The position numbers and the translations under genes are program-made. A stretch of DNA of 64,000 bases from Sphingosinicella microcystinivorans (GTDB lineage Bacteria; Pseudomonadota; Alphaproteobacteria; Sphingomonadales; Sphingomonadaceae): the NCBI RefSeq assembly GCF_003634215.1, contig NZ_RBWX01000009.1, forward strand, positions 419,382 through 483,381. Direction: 5' to 3'. Below, one piece after another: positions 35,197-44,800 of the stretch. The notes under the pieces were generated by a model, which saw nothing but the letters and a program-made list of their open reading frames with translations, made no database searches and was not told the origin of the DNA. Numbering within the stretch: the stretch's first letter is position 1; every line of letters begins with the position of its first letter.

Positions 35197-36411
35197 TCAT
35201 CCTGATCGGCCATCCTTTCGTGGACCGAGATAGATGGCGCCCCCCCGCAGCGCCCAGGGGAGCGCGCCTAGCGCCAGCAGCAGGGCAGCGATCAGCAGTA
35301 GCAAGGGATGCTCGAAGCTAAGAGCCGCCCCGAGCCGTGCCAGCGCCGCCGTCTGCACTGCTCCAAAGGCAAGCCATGCCACCGCAGGCATGGTCAGCGG
35401 TCGTCCGCTATGCCCCTGGGTGACGCGCGTCACCATCGCCACGAGCAGACTTGCGCCCATGCCGAGCAGCAGGGCGTGAATGGCGGCGATAGGAGGGACA
35501 GGAGCCACGGTGGCCAGCGCGGCAAGGAGGAAGCTGACGGGCGCCCAGGCAAAGCCCCACAGAAGCACCATCAGCAACCCCGGCACAGGCCTGCGCGGAG
35601 TCCAGCGCCACAGCATCATCAGCAACAGCAGCGTCATCGCTGCGGCTATCAGCCCGCGCAGCGGTGAACCACAATGGGTCGCCACGATGTCTGCCAGCAG
35701 CAGCGGCCAGAACAAACCAAGCAGCCAATAGGGGCGCCAACTGACGTAGCCGGCCACCACATTGTCGGCGAAAAAGGGGATCATGCGGTGGCAGACGGTG
35801 ACGAAGATGGCGGCGGTCAACCCATGCGTGCCGAGCAGGATCGAAGCCGCTCGGCCGGGTGCCCACTCACCGGCGGTAAAGACGAGCAACAGCGCGAGGC
35901 CGGCAAGCGCGAGCAGCCAGCCCGCCAAAGCCGAAAGGCCGTGCCAGTGCGGCTTGCGGGTGGACTTGCAATGCGCCAGCAGCACGCTGGCGAGCAGCAC
36001 GGCGCCGATGCCCCATCCAGCCAGCATCAGCGCCAGCGCGGCATTGAGTAATGCCAATTGGTCGCTCCACAGTGCCGCGGCGAGGAGCAGGCTGCCGAGC
36101 ATCATCGGGATGGCAGCGGGTAGAAAGCGCCGGGATGGCAGGTCGTCCAACCCCATCCAGCGCGGAAAGACGGTTGCAAGAAAGCCGAGGATAAACGGCA
36201 TGAACAGCGCATAGACAGTCACCGGTCCATGCAGTGTCGCGTGGAGCGCATCGTCCTGTGGGAGACCAAGCGGAAACCAGTGCGCGTCCGCCAGCCGCGC
36301 CAGCCACCACAGCGGCAGCATCAAGAGATTGAACACGCCGGTCAGGAACGGCAGGCGATGGGGTGCGGCGCCAAGCAGGCGGAAGGGGCTTCCCTTTGCG
36401 GCGTGGTTCAT
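35197..36411 (-). CDS. nnrS: NnrS family heme-copper membrane protein
   Basis: 404 residues from ATG at 36411, about twelve membrane helices. NnrS features: 'PHRLPFLTGVFNLLMLPLWWLARL', 'HATLHGPVTVYALFMPFILGFLATVFPRWMGLDDLPS', 'GLTAAIFVTVCHRMIPFFADNV' and 'IHALLLGMGASLLVAMVTRVTQGHSGR', including conserved His. NnrS relieves nitric oxide stress in denitrifiers such as Vibrio and Rhodobacter. A longer frame upstream overlaps the 155-residue membrane protein and is rejected; the chosen ATG overlaps that gene by four bases. Confidence 0.9.
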   Translation of the reverse strand: MNHAAKGSPFRLLGAAPHRLPFLTGVFNLLMLPLWWLARLADAHWFPLGLPQDDALHATLHGPVTVYALFMPFILGFLATVFPRWMGLDDLPSRRFLPAAIPMMLGSLLLAAALWSDQLALLNAALALMLAGWGIGAVLLASVLLAHCKSTRKPHWHGLSALAGWLLALAGLALLLVFTAGEWAPGRAASILLGTHGLTAAIFVTVCHRMIPFFADNVVAGYVSWRPYWLLGLFWPLLLADIVATHCGSPLRGLIAAAMTLLLLMMLWRWTPRRPVPGLLMVLLWGFAWAPVSFLLAALATVAPVPPIAAIHALLLGMGASLLVAMVTRVTQGHSGRPLTMPAVAWLAFGAVQTAALARLGAALSFEHPLLLLIAALLLALGALPWALRGGAIYLGPRKDGRSG

Positions 36412-36875
36412 TGTGCCCAGCCATGCGATCCCGCGACGGCGCCCGCTATGGTCACGAAGCCGGCCAGCGACAGCACGACATGCACGATCTGCAGCCGGCG
36501 GTGCCAACGCCCTTCGGGATCGCCTCCCCGTAGCAGAGGATGGATGACCAGCGGTTCGAGTACGAACAGGATCAGAACGAACACTAGCCAGACAAGCAGC
36601 ATCGCCCACATCCACCAATAGGCCGGATCAGCAAAGCGCCACCACAGGTCCATTCGCCCGACGAGCCAGAAACCGCTGCCCCCTGTGAGCAGCACCCAAA
36701 AACCCGCTTGCGGAGCAAATCGTCCCTCGATCCGGTGAAAGGCACTGATACGGCGCTCGGGCGGCTCGGCCTGGCGAATAGCAGGCAACACCACCAACGT
36801 GACAAACCATACGCCGCCAAACCAGGCCACCACACCGATCACATGCACAGCACGCGATATAAGCAAGTCATCCAT
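36408..36875 (-). CDS. Small integral membrane protein of the nnrS operon
   Basis: 155 residues with four membrane helices ('AVHVIGVVAWFGGVWFVTLVVLP', 'GFWVLLTGGSGFWLV', 'WWMWAMLLVWLVFVLILFVLEPLVI', 'IVHVVLSLAGFVTIAGAV'). Conserved His in helices 1 and 4 and in 'HPLL' suggest a heme- or copper-binding CopD-like fold, but I do not recognise a named family with certainty. ATG at 36875 follows GGAGA. It is coupled to nnrS; the perfect FNR-type box centred 64 bases upstream is spaced for activation of this pair. Confidence 0.65.
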   Translation of the reverse strand: MDDLLISRAVHVIGVVAWFGGVWFVTLVVLPAIRQAEPPERRISAFHRIEGRFAPQAGFWVLLTGGSGFWLVGRMDLWWRFADPAYWWMWAMLLVWLVFVLILFVLEPLVIHPLLRGGDPEGRWHRRLQIVHVVLSLAGFVTIAGAVAGSHGWAQ

Positions 36876-36931
36876 GGTACCGATCTCCAAGCGAACGAAA
36901 TACTCGCTAAAGTTGATATCAATCATTGCTA

Positions 36932-36945
36932 TTGATTTATATCAA
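36932..36945. promoter_or_regulatory. FNR/DNR-type box (nnrS operon and/or porin)
   Basis: TTGAT-TTAT-ATCAA is a perfect FNR consensus site. Its centre (36938.5) minus 41.5 bases gives a start near 36897 on the minus strand, 22 bases before the membrane-protein ATG, so it fits the nnrS operon best. A second palindrome TTGATATCAA without the 4-base spacer is at 36913-36922. For the rightward porin the same spacing would put the start at the ATG itself. Confidence 0.85.
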
Positions 36946-36970
36946 TTAAAGCCGCAATGGCCGGGCGCAA

Positions 36971-38239
36971 ATGGTGTGCATGTCACACGCCCGCTTCCGC
37001 CTGCCCATAGCTCTCTCTGCCTCTGTATTGTTCGCGCTGCTGCCGGCAACCAGCGCTCTCGCACAGGCAGCCGCGACGCCAATCCCCGCCCCGGCCAGGG
37101 AGGCATCCGATGCGGTTACGCCCTATCTCAACGCGCGGTACCGACTTGAAACCGTGGATCAGCAAGGCATTGCCAAATCGGCGACGGCATCCACGCTGCG
37201 CCTGCGCGCTGGTGCGCGTACCGCTGCCTGGCATGGTCTCAGCGCAGTGATCGAGGGCGATGCGATCTTACGCGTCGGGCCGAAAGATTATAATGATACG
37301 GTGAATGGCGGGGTGGCCTTTCCGGTGGTCGCGGATCCATCCGACATATTGCTCAATCAGGCCTATGTCCGCTGGGAGCCCGTGCGTCAGTTGGAGGTGA
37401 TCGGCGGCCGTCATGCCGTCAATTTCGACAACCAGCGCTGGGTCGGCAGTGTCGACTGGCGGCAGAACGATCAGACGCTCGACGCTGTGCGCATCGGTAT
37501 CGTGCCTGCCGCCGGGACACGCATCGACTATGCATACAGCTGGCGCGTCAATCGGGTGTTTGGGAAGGATTCCCCGCAGGGCATCTGGCCGGACTCGGAT
37601 ATTCATCTGCTGCGCGGATCAACCACGCTCGCGCCGCTCGGCACGCTGATCGCTTATGGCTATTGGCTGGATATCCCGGCCGCTCCAGCGCTTTCATCAC
37701 GCACACTGGGCTTGCGCCTGACAGGCGAACAACCGCTGAGCGATGGGCTGCGCATTCACTATGCCGCCGAATACGCCCGGCAGAGCGACCTGAGTATCAA
37801 TCCGCGCAATTTCGCACACGACTATCTGTTGTTGGAGCCCGGCATCGGCATCGGGCCCGTGACGATACGAGTTGGTTATGAGCGGCTGGAAGGCGATGGG
37901 ATCACAGCCCTGCAAACGCCGCTTGCGACCCTGCACGCCTTCAACGGTTGGACCGATCGTTTCCTGACGACGCCGCCGAGCGGTCTTCGCGATCTTTATG
38001 CCGACGTGCAGTGGCGCATAGGTTCGCTGTTCACAAGCACTCCGGCAACGCTGCGATTTCAACTGCACGATTTCAATGCCACGCACGGCGGTGCCGATTA
38101 TGGTCGCGAAGTGGGCTCGTGGCTAACCGTGCCTGTCACGCGACAGATCAGTGCCGCGTTCAAACTCTCGCACTATGAGGCGGACGCTTTTGCAACCGAC
38201 ACAACCAAATCCTGGTTCTCGGTCGAGGCCCGCTTCTAA
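36971..38239 (+). CDS. Outer-membrane porin, alginate-export (AlgE-like) family
   Basis: 422 residues. Signal peptide ends near 'ALAQA'. The beta-barrel body has the alginate_exp pattern: 'LNARYRLETVDQQGIAKSATASTLRLRAGARTAAWHGLSAVIEGDAI', 'EVIGGRHAVNFDNQRWVGSVDWRQNDQTLDAVRI', and C-terminal aromatic 'WFSVEARF' for BAM recognition. In a nitrate island it may be an outer-membrane pore for anions, but the substrate is unknown. Start is uncertain: ATG at 36971 or 36980; no good ribosome site. It is convergent with the Crp/Fnr gene, with overlapping stops. Confidence 0.82.
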   Translation: MVCMSHARFRLPIALSASVLFALLPATSALAQAAATPIPAPAREASDAVTPYLNARYRLETVDQQGIAKSATASTLRLRAGARTAAWHGLSAVIEGDAILRVGPKDYNDTVNGGVAFPVVADPSDILLNQAYVRWEPVRQLEVIGGRHAVNFDNQRWVGSVDWRQNDQTLDAVRIGIVPAAGTRIDYAYSWRVNRVFGKDSPQGIWPDSDIHLLRGSTTLAPLGTLIAYGYWLDIPAAPALSSRTLGLRLTGEQPLSDGLRIHYAAEYARQSDLSINPRNFAHDYLLLEPGIGIGPVTIRVGYERLEGDGITALQTPLATLHAFNGWTDRFLTTPPSGLRDLYADVQWRIGSLFTSTPATLRFQLHDFNATHGGADYGREVGSWLTVPVTRQISAAFKLSHYEADAFATDTTKSWFSVEARF

Positions 38240-38928
38240 AGATCATCAACCACCGGATCAGGCCGGGCGAGTGCGATCAGCTTCGTACGGTCGATGATCT
38301 GTACTGTGGGCCCGCTGATAAGCACGCCGTGCTCTGCCAGCGTTCCACAGGCGCGGGACAGATTCTCAGGTGTCATGCCCAGCAACGAAGCAATCACGCG
38401 CTTTTCGGCGGGCAGCTGGAATTGCACGATATCTCCCTGCCGCCGGCTTTCCAGAAACAGGAAATTGGCCAGCCTTTCGAGAGTCTGCCTGAGCTTGATA
38501 TCCGTCAGCGAGCGCACCAAATTGCGGTAGCGTAACGCAATTTCGGTCATCGCCGCGGCGGCAAGCGCACCGTCCTTGGCGATCGTTGTTCTCAGCAGCG
38601 GCGATGGGATCATCAGGATACGCGAAGCCGATAGCGTCCGCGCCGACATCAGATAACGCTGATCGGTGTACGCTGCGGCGAGAATGAAGCTTGAAACGGG
38701 GCGCACCAACTGCATCGTGACTTCGCACGATCCGTTGGTCGTGAACAACTCTACCAGCCCGTCCAGGAGCACATGCAGGAAATCGGCACGACCGCCGGTT
38801 TCGATGAGCGTAAGCGCAGGTGGAAAGACCTGCAGGAACGAAGCGCGAAAAATTTCCTCGCGCATCCTCTCGTTCATGGCAGCGAACAGAGGCAGAGCTG
38901 CGATTTCAGGAATCTCTTCGGTACGCAT
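38236..38928 (-). CDS. Crp/Fnr-family regulator, Fe-S ligands absent
   Basis: 230 residues: cNMP-like sensor domain (about 15-125), dimer helix, C-terminal HTH. The recognition helix contains E188-x-x-S191-R192, the E..SR pattern that reads TTGAT half sites. Only two cysteines are present (C68, C194), so the four Cys needed for the FNR 4Fe-4S cluster are missing. It is therefore likelier a DNR/NnrR-like NO sensor (heme) or another signal responder. It is divergent from narK; a perfect TTGAT-N4-ATCAA box lies between. It likely controls the three boxes of the island. Confidence 0.88.
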   Translation of the reverse strand: MRTEEIPEIAALPLFAAMNERMREEIFRASFLQVFPPALTLIETGGRADFLHVLLDGLVELFTTNGSCEVTMQLVRPVSSFILAAAYTDQRYLMSARTLSASRILMIPSPLLRTTIAKDGALAAAAMTEIALRYRNLVRSLTDIKLRQTLERLANFLFLESRRQGDIVQFQLPAEKRVIASLLGMTPENLSRACGTLAEHGVLISGPTVQIIDRTKLIALARPDPVVDDL

Positions 38929-38971
38929 AAGTTGTCACTAACAGCCGAGATGATGATTATCAAGAGATCGG

Positions 38972-38985
38972 TTGATATATATCAA
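38972..38985. promoter_or_regulatory. FNR/DNR-type box between regulator and narK
   Basis: TTGAT-ATAT-ATCAA, a perfect site. For narK, a start near 39020 would be spaced 41.5 bases away, with 'TAAGAT' at 39004-39009 as a possible -10. For the regulator on the minus strand the same spacing puts the start near 38937, nine bases before its ATG. A partial copy TTGATTTATGTAAG follows at 38993. Confidence 0.85.
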
Positions 38986-39139
38986 TCATAAAGTTGATTT
39001 ATGTAAGATCGAATGCAGCTGGAAATCAAGTTGAGCGAATTCCAGTGTTGCCGGCCTCGCCTTTTTTGATCGGCATCAATAATCTCTTCCCTTGCCTAAG
39101 CATGGTTGGTCTCATCATTTTGCTGTGCGGGGTGGAATC

Positions 39140-41896
39140 ATGAATGACGCGACAACAGCGATCCAGCCGACCAAAGGCCTTCAAGCCAAAGCGTTGAGCT
39201 TGAGCACTCTTGCGTTCACCACATGCTTCGCGGTTTGGACCATCTTTGCCATCATTGGGATCGAAATCAAAAGCCAGTTGGGCCTCAACGACACCCAGTT
39301 CGGTCTGCTGGTGGGCACGCCCATCCTGACCGGATCGCTCGTACGGGTCTTTTTTGGTATTTGGACGGACCAATTCGGCGGTCGGCTGATGTTCCCGATG
39401 ACGATGTTGGCGTCGGCAGTTTCCACCTGGCTGCTGTCGACCGCCGACAGCTATTTCCTCATGCTGCTCGCCGCGCTGGGGCTTGGGCTTGCGGGTGGGG
39501 GGTTCGCTGTCGGCGTTGCCTATGTCTCCAAATGGTTCCCGCCCGAGAAGCAGGGGACAGCACTCGGCATCTTTGGCATGGGCAATGTCGGCGCGGCGGT
39601 GACAAAATTCCTTGCGCCCTTCGTGATGGTCGCGATGGGTTGGCAGGCGGTTGCCCAGATTTGGGCGGTCGGCTTGGCGGTTGCGGCGGTGCTGTTTTTC
39701 CTCTTTGCGCGCAACGACCCCGCGTTTGAGGCGCGCAAGGCGCGCGGTGAAAAACCGCGCAGTCTGATCGAGCAGCTTGAGCCGCTTCGCCATCAACAGG
39801 TCTGGCGCTTCTCACTCTATTATTTCTTCGTGTTCGGCGCCTTTGTCGCACTTGCTCTCTGGTTGCCCAACTATCTGGTCGGGGTCTATGGTGTCGACAT
39901 CAAGGTGGCGGGTATGCTCGCGGCAACCTTCTCCCTCTCGGCCAGCCTGTTCCGCGCCTATGGCGGGATGCTGTCCGACCGTTATGGTGCGCGCAAGGTG
40001 ATGTACGCAACCTTCGGCGTGTCGCTTCTTTGCCTGTTCATGCTCGCCTATCCTTCGACTGACTATGTCATTCACGGCATTGACGGCGACATCCGCTTCT
40101 CCACCTCGATGGGGTTGGTTCCCTTTGTGATCACGGTGTTTGTGCTTGGCTTCTTCATGTCGCTGGGCAAAGCGGCGGTCTACAAACACATCCCGGTCTA
40201 TTATCCGGAGCATGTCGGCGCGGTCGGTGGTATGGTTGGCATGGTTGGCGGTCTTGGAGGCTTCATCCTGCCGATCGTATTCGGCGCGGCCAACGACCTC
40301 ACCAACATCTGGACCAGCTGTTTCATGGTGTTGTTCGCGCTCGTCGGCGTAGCACTTGCCTGGATGCACATGGCGGTACGCCAGATGGAGCAGAGTGCAA
40401 GCGGGCTCGATCAGCGCACCCTGCCGCAGTTCCCCGAAATGGCCTCGATCCACGAGGAGGGACGCCATGCCGCCGCCCAACCGGCGAGGGTGATCACGGA
40501 ATGGCGTCCGGAAGACAAGGATTTTTGGGAAACGACCGGCCAGCACATTGCGCAGCGGAATCTCACAATCTCCATTCCCGCACTGTTGCTCGCCTTCTCG
40601 GTCTGGATGGTGTGGTCGATGGTGGTTGCGAAATTGCCGGTGATCGGCTTCAATTATACCACTGATCAGCTGTTCTGGCTCGCCGCGCTGCCGGGGCTGT
40701 CGGGTGCGACCTTCCGCATCTTCTACAGCTTCATGGTGCCGATCTTCGGTGGGCGGCTATGGACGACACTGTCGACCGCGTCGCTGCTGATCCCGGCTTT
40801 CGGTATTGGCTATGCGGTGCAGAACCCGGATACGCCCTATCTGATCTTCCTCGTGCTGGCACTGCTGTGCGGCTTCGGCGGCGGCAATTTTGCCTCGTCG
40901 ATGTCGAATATCAGTTTCTTCTTCCCCAAGGCGCAAAAGGGCAACGCGCTGGCGCTCAACGCGGGCCTCGGCAACCTGGGCGTTTCGGTGATGCAGTTCG
41001 CGGTGCCTCTGGTTATTACCGCGGGCGTATTTGGTGCCATTGGCGGCGATCCACGTCCGTCGAGCGAGGGCGGACAGCTGTGGTTGCAGAATGCCGGCTT
41101 CATCTGGGTGCCATTCATCATCGCCTCCACGCTCCTCGCCTGGTTCGGGATGGATGATATCGCCGATGCCAAAGCGAGCTTCGCCGAACAGGCCGTGATC
41201 TTCCAGCGTAAGCATAACTGGCTCATGTGCTGGCTCTACACCGGAACCTTCGGTTCGTTCATCGGCTTTTCCGCAGGCCTGCCTCTACTGGCCAAGCATC
41301 AGTTTCCCGATGTCGATGTGCTCAAATTCATCTTCCTCGGCCCGCTGGTCGGGGCGCTGAGCCGCGCAGGCACCGGCTGGGTATCGGACCGCTGGGGCGG
41401 CGCACGCGTCACCTTGTGGGTATTCGTGCTGATGATGATCGGCGTGGTCGGTGTGATCTATTTCCTTGAAGCCGCCAATTGGTGGGGCTTCCTCGGCATG
41501 TTCATCTTCATGTTCTTCATGACCGGTGTGGGTAATGCTTCGACCTTCCAGATGATCCCCAACATCATGCGCCTCGAGGTGCCGCGGCTTATGCCGCACC
41601 TGTCTGCAGCGGAGCAGGTGCGGCAAGCGGAAAAGGAATCGGCAGCGATTGTCGGTTTCACGTCAGCTATCGCGGCCTACGGCGCCTTCTTTATCCCCAA
41701 GAGCTTTGGTTCATCCATCGCTGTGACAGGCTCGCCGATGGCGGCACTAATCAGTTTCCTTATCTTCTACGCCAGTTGTGCTGCGCTGACGTGGTTCATC
41801 TACACCCGGCGCGGCGGGCTCTTGCACGACATTGAACGCGGTCGTGCGCCTGCCCCCGCCGGTACCCCCACCTTCATCCAGGGAGTTGCCGCATGA
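39140..41896 (+). CDS. narK: Fused NarK1-NarK2 nitrate/nitrite transporter
   Basis: 918 residues: two complete MFS transporters in one chain. The first half (about 1-410) has 'LGLAGGGFAVGVAYVSKWFPPEKQGTALGIFGMGNVG' (NarK1, nitrate/proton symport type). A linker of about 60 residues follows. The second half (about 470-900) has 'LCGFGGGNFASSMSNISFFFPKAQKGNALALNAGLGNLGVSVMQF' (NarK2, nitrate/nitrite antiport type). Fusions of this kind are known from Paracoccus. ATG at 39140 is taken as the start. The stop overlaps the narG start (ATGA). It supplies nitrate to the cytoplasmic active site of NarG and removes nitrite. Confidence 0.94.
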   Translation: MNDATTAIQPTKGLQAKALSLSTLAFTTCFAVWTIFAIIGIEIKSQLGLNDTQFGLLVGTPILTGSLVRVFFGIWTDQFGGRLMFPMTMLASAVSTWLLSTADSYFLMLLAALGLGLAGGGFAVGVAYVSKWFPPEKQGTALGIFGMGNVGAAVTKFLAPFVMVAMGWQAVAQIWAVGLAVAAVLFFLFARNDPAFEARKARGEKPRSLIEQLEPLRHQQVWRFSLYYFFVFGAFVALALWLPNYLVGVYGVDIKVAGMLAATFSLSASLFRAYGGMLSDRYGARKVMYATFGVSLLCLFMLAYPSTDYVIHGIDGDIRFSTSMGLVPFVITVFVLGFFMSLGKAAVYKHIPVYYPEHVGAVGGMVGMVGGLGGFILPIVFGAANDLTNIWTSCFMVLFALVGVALAWMHMAVRQMEQSASGLDQRTLPQFPEMASIHEEGRHAAAQPARVITEWRPEDKDFWETTGQHIAQRNLTISIPALLLAFSVWMVWSMVVAKLPVIGFNYTTDQLFWLAALPGLSGATFRIFYSFMVPIFGGRLWTTLSTASLLIPAFGIGYAVQNPDTPYLIFLVLALLCGFGGGNFASSMSNISFFFPKAQKGNALALNAGLGNLGVSVMQFAVPLVITAGVFGAIGGDPRPSSEGGQLWLQNAGFIWVPFIIASTLLAWFGMDDIADAKASFAEQAVIFQRKHNWLMCWLYTGTFGSFIGFSAGLPLLAKHQFPDVDVLKFIFLGPLVGALSRAGTGWVSDRWGGARVTLWVFVLMMIGVVGVIYFLEAANWWGFLGMFIFMFFMTGVGNASTFQMIPNIMRLEVPRLMPHLSAAEQVRQAEKESAAIVGFTSAIAAYGAFFIPKSFGSSIAVTGSPMAALISFLIFYASCAALTWFIYTRRGGLLHDIERGRAPAPAGTPTFIQGVAA

Positions 41897-44800
41897 GCCA
41901 GCTACTCGATCGCCTGACCTTTTTCCGGCAGGCTAAGCAGTCCTTTTCCAACGGTCACGGCATCACCACCAACCAGAACCGCGACTGGGAGGATGGCTAT
42001 CGGAAACGCTGGCAGCACGACAAGATCGTGCGCTCCACCCACGGCGTGAACTGCACCGGCTCCTGTTCCTGGAAAATCTACGTCAAAGGCGGGATCATTA
42101 CCTGGGAAACCCAGCAGACCGACTATCCCCGCACGAGGCCCGATCTCCCCAACCATGAACCCCGGGGCTGCCCGCGCGGCGCGAGCTACAGCTGGTATAT
42201 CTATTCGGCGCAGCGGCTGAAATATCCGATGGTTCGCTCCCGCTTGCTCAAGCTGTGGCGCGAAGCGCGGGTCATCCGCACGCCAGTCGCGGCCTGGGCA
42301 TCGATCGTCGAGGATCCAATCAAGCGCAAAAGCTATACCGCCATTCGCGGCCACGGCGGCTTCGTGCGCGCGACCTGGGAAGAAGTGAACGAGATCATCG
42401 CTTCGGCCAATGCCTATACCGCCAAGACCTATGGGCCGGATCGGGTCATCGGCTTTTCGCCTATCCCGGCCATGTCGATGGTCAGCTATGCCGCCGGATC
42501 GCGCTATCTGTCGCTGCTCGGCGGCACCTGCATGAGCTTTTACGACTGGTATTGCGACCTGCCGCCGTCGAGCCCGCAGACCTGGGGAGAGCAGACCGAC
42601 GTTCCGGAGAGCGCGGATTGGTACAACGCCGGATTCCTGATGATGTGGGGTTCGAATGTTCCGCAGACGCGGACCCCCGATGCCCATTTCATGACCGAGG
42701 CTCGCTATCGCGGCGCCAAGGTGGCGGTGGTGTCACCCGACTATGCAGAGGCCACCAAGTTCGCCGACCTGTGGCTGAACCCCAAGCAGGGTACGGACGC
42801 CGCGCTCGCCATGGCGATGGGGCATGTTATCCTGCGCGAATTCCACCTCGATCGGCAGGCGGAATATTTCGAGGATTACTGCCGCAAATATTCGGACATG
42901 CCGATGCTGGTGAGACTGGTGCCCGGCAAGGGCGGACTGGTGCCCGAACGACTGCTGCGCGCGTCCGACTTCAAGGATGCGCTGGGGGAGACCAACAACC
43001 CGGAATGGAAGACCGTCGCCATCGATGCGAAGAGCGGCGAGCCGGTGGTACCGCTAGGCTCGGCTGGCTTCCGTTGGGGTGAGCATGGCAAATGGAATCT
43101 GGAGGAGAAGGATGGCAAAGGCGCGGAGACCCAGCTGCGCATGACCGCGATCCTTGGCGGCGACCATGATGTTGTCGTCGATGTCGCCTTCCCCTATTTC
43201 GGCAATCGCGAACATGATCATTTCCAGGGCACGGACCATGCTGATGTTCTGAACCGTCGCGTGCCTGTCCGTGAGATTGCGCTCAAGGACGGCAAGGCAC
43301 TTGTCGCAACGGTGTTTGATCTGTTCTGCGCGAACTACGGACTCGACCGAGGCCTTGGGGGCGGCAACGTCGCGCGGGATTACAGTCTTAACGTGCCCTA
43401 CACGCCTGCCTGGGCGGAAAAGATCACCGGCGTACCTGCAGATCACATCATCACCGTCGCACGTGAATTTGCAAACAACGCAGAGATCACCAAAGGCAAG
43501 TCGATGGTGATCCTGGGGGCCGGTCTCAACCACTGGTATCACATGGACATGAACTATCGCGGCATCATCAACCTGTTGGTGATGTGTGGATGTGTTGGCC
43601 AGTCAGGTGGTGGTTGGTCGCACTACGTTGGGCAGGAAAAGCTGCGACCGCAGACCGGCTGGACCGCGCTCGCCTTTGCACTCGACTGGAACCGGCCGCC
43701 ACGCCACATGAACTCGACCAGCTTTTTCTACGCGCACACCGACCAGTGGCGTTACGAAACGTTGGGTGTCGATGAGATCCTGTCCCCCACTGCACCGGAA
43801 GGGGATTGGGACGCCAGCCTGATCGACTACAACGTGCGCGCCGAGCGCATGGGTTGGCTGCCGTCCGCGCCGCAACTCAAGACCAATCCGCTCACCATCG
43901 GTAAGGCTGTGAAGGCGTCCGGCAAGGAGGCAGGGCCCTATGTCGCCGCCGCACTGAAGGCGGGCGAAATCGAGCTTTCCTGTTTCGATCCGGACGATCC
44001 TGCCAACTGGCCGCGGAACATGTTTGTCTGGCGCTCCAATTTGCTGGGGTCGTCGGGCAAGGGCCACGAATATTTCCTCAAGCATCTGCTCGGAACCGCA
44101 CACGGCGTGCAGGGCAAGGATCTCGGCGAAACTGGTGCGCAGAAGCCGAAGGACGTGAAGTGGCACGAGGATGCGCCGAAGGGAAAACTCGACCTCCTCG
44201 TGACCCTTGATTTCCGCATGTCGACCACCTGCGTTTATTCGGACATCGTCCTGCCGACTGCGAGCTGGTATGAAAAGGACGACCTCAACACGTCCGATAT
44301 GCACCCGTTCATTCACCCGCTGTCGGCGGCGGTCGATCCCGTGTGGGAATCGCGCAGCGACTGGGACATCTACAAGGGTATCGCGAAAACATTCTCCGAA
44401 GTCGCGCCCGAGGTTCTGGGTATCGAGCATGATGTGGTGCTGACCCCCATCCAGCACGACAGCCCGAACGAGATCGCTCAACCTTTCGACGTTGCCGACT
44501 GGGGCAAGGGCGAGACGGAACCGATCCCAGGCCGGACGATGGCGACCGTGGCGCTGATCGAACGGGATTATCCGAACCTTTACAAGCGTTTCACGGCGCT
44601 GGGGCCACTGATGGAAAAGCTCGGCAACGGCGGTAAGGGGATCGGCTGGAACACCGATCACGAGATCGAGAATCTCCGCCGACTCAACGGCCCGGTGCTT
44701 GAAGACGGCGTGACGAAAGGACGACCGCAGATCGAAAGCGCCATCGACGCGGCCGAGGTGATCTTGATGCTGGCGCCTGAAACCAACGGCGAGGTCGCAG

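Noticed and set aside
35106..35321. A 71-codon plus-strand frame with a hydrophobic start
   Set aside because: No ribosome site, runs into antisense of nnrS, and the second half is low-complexity.
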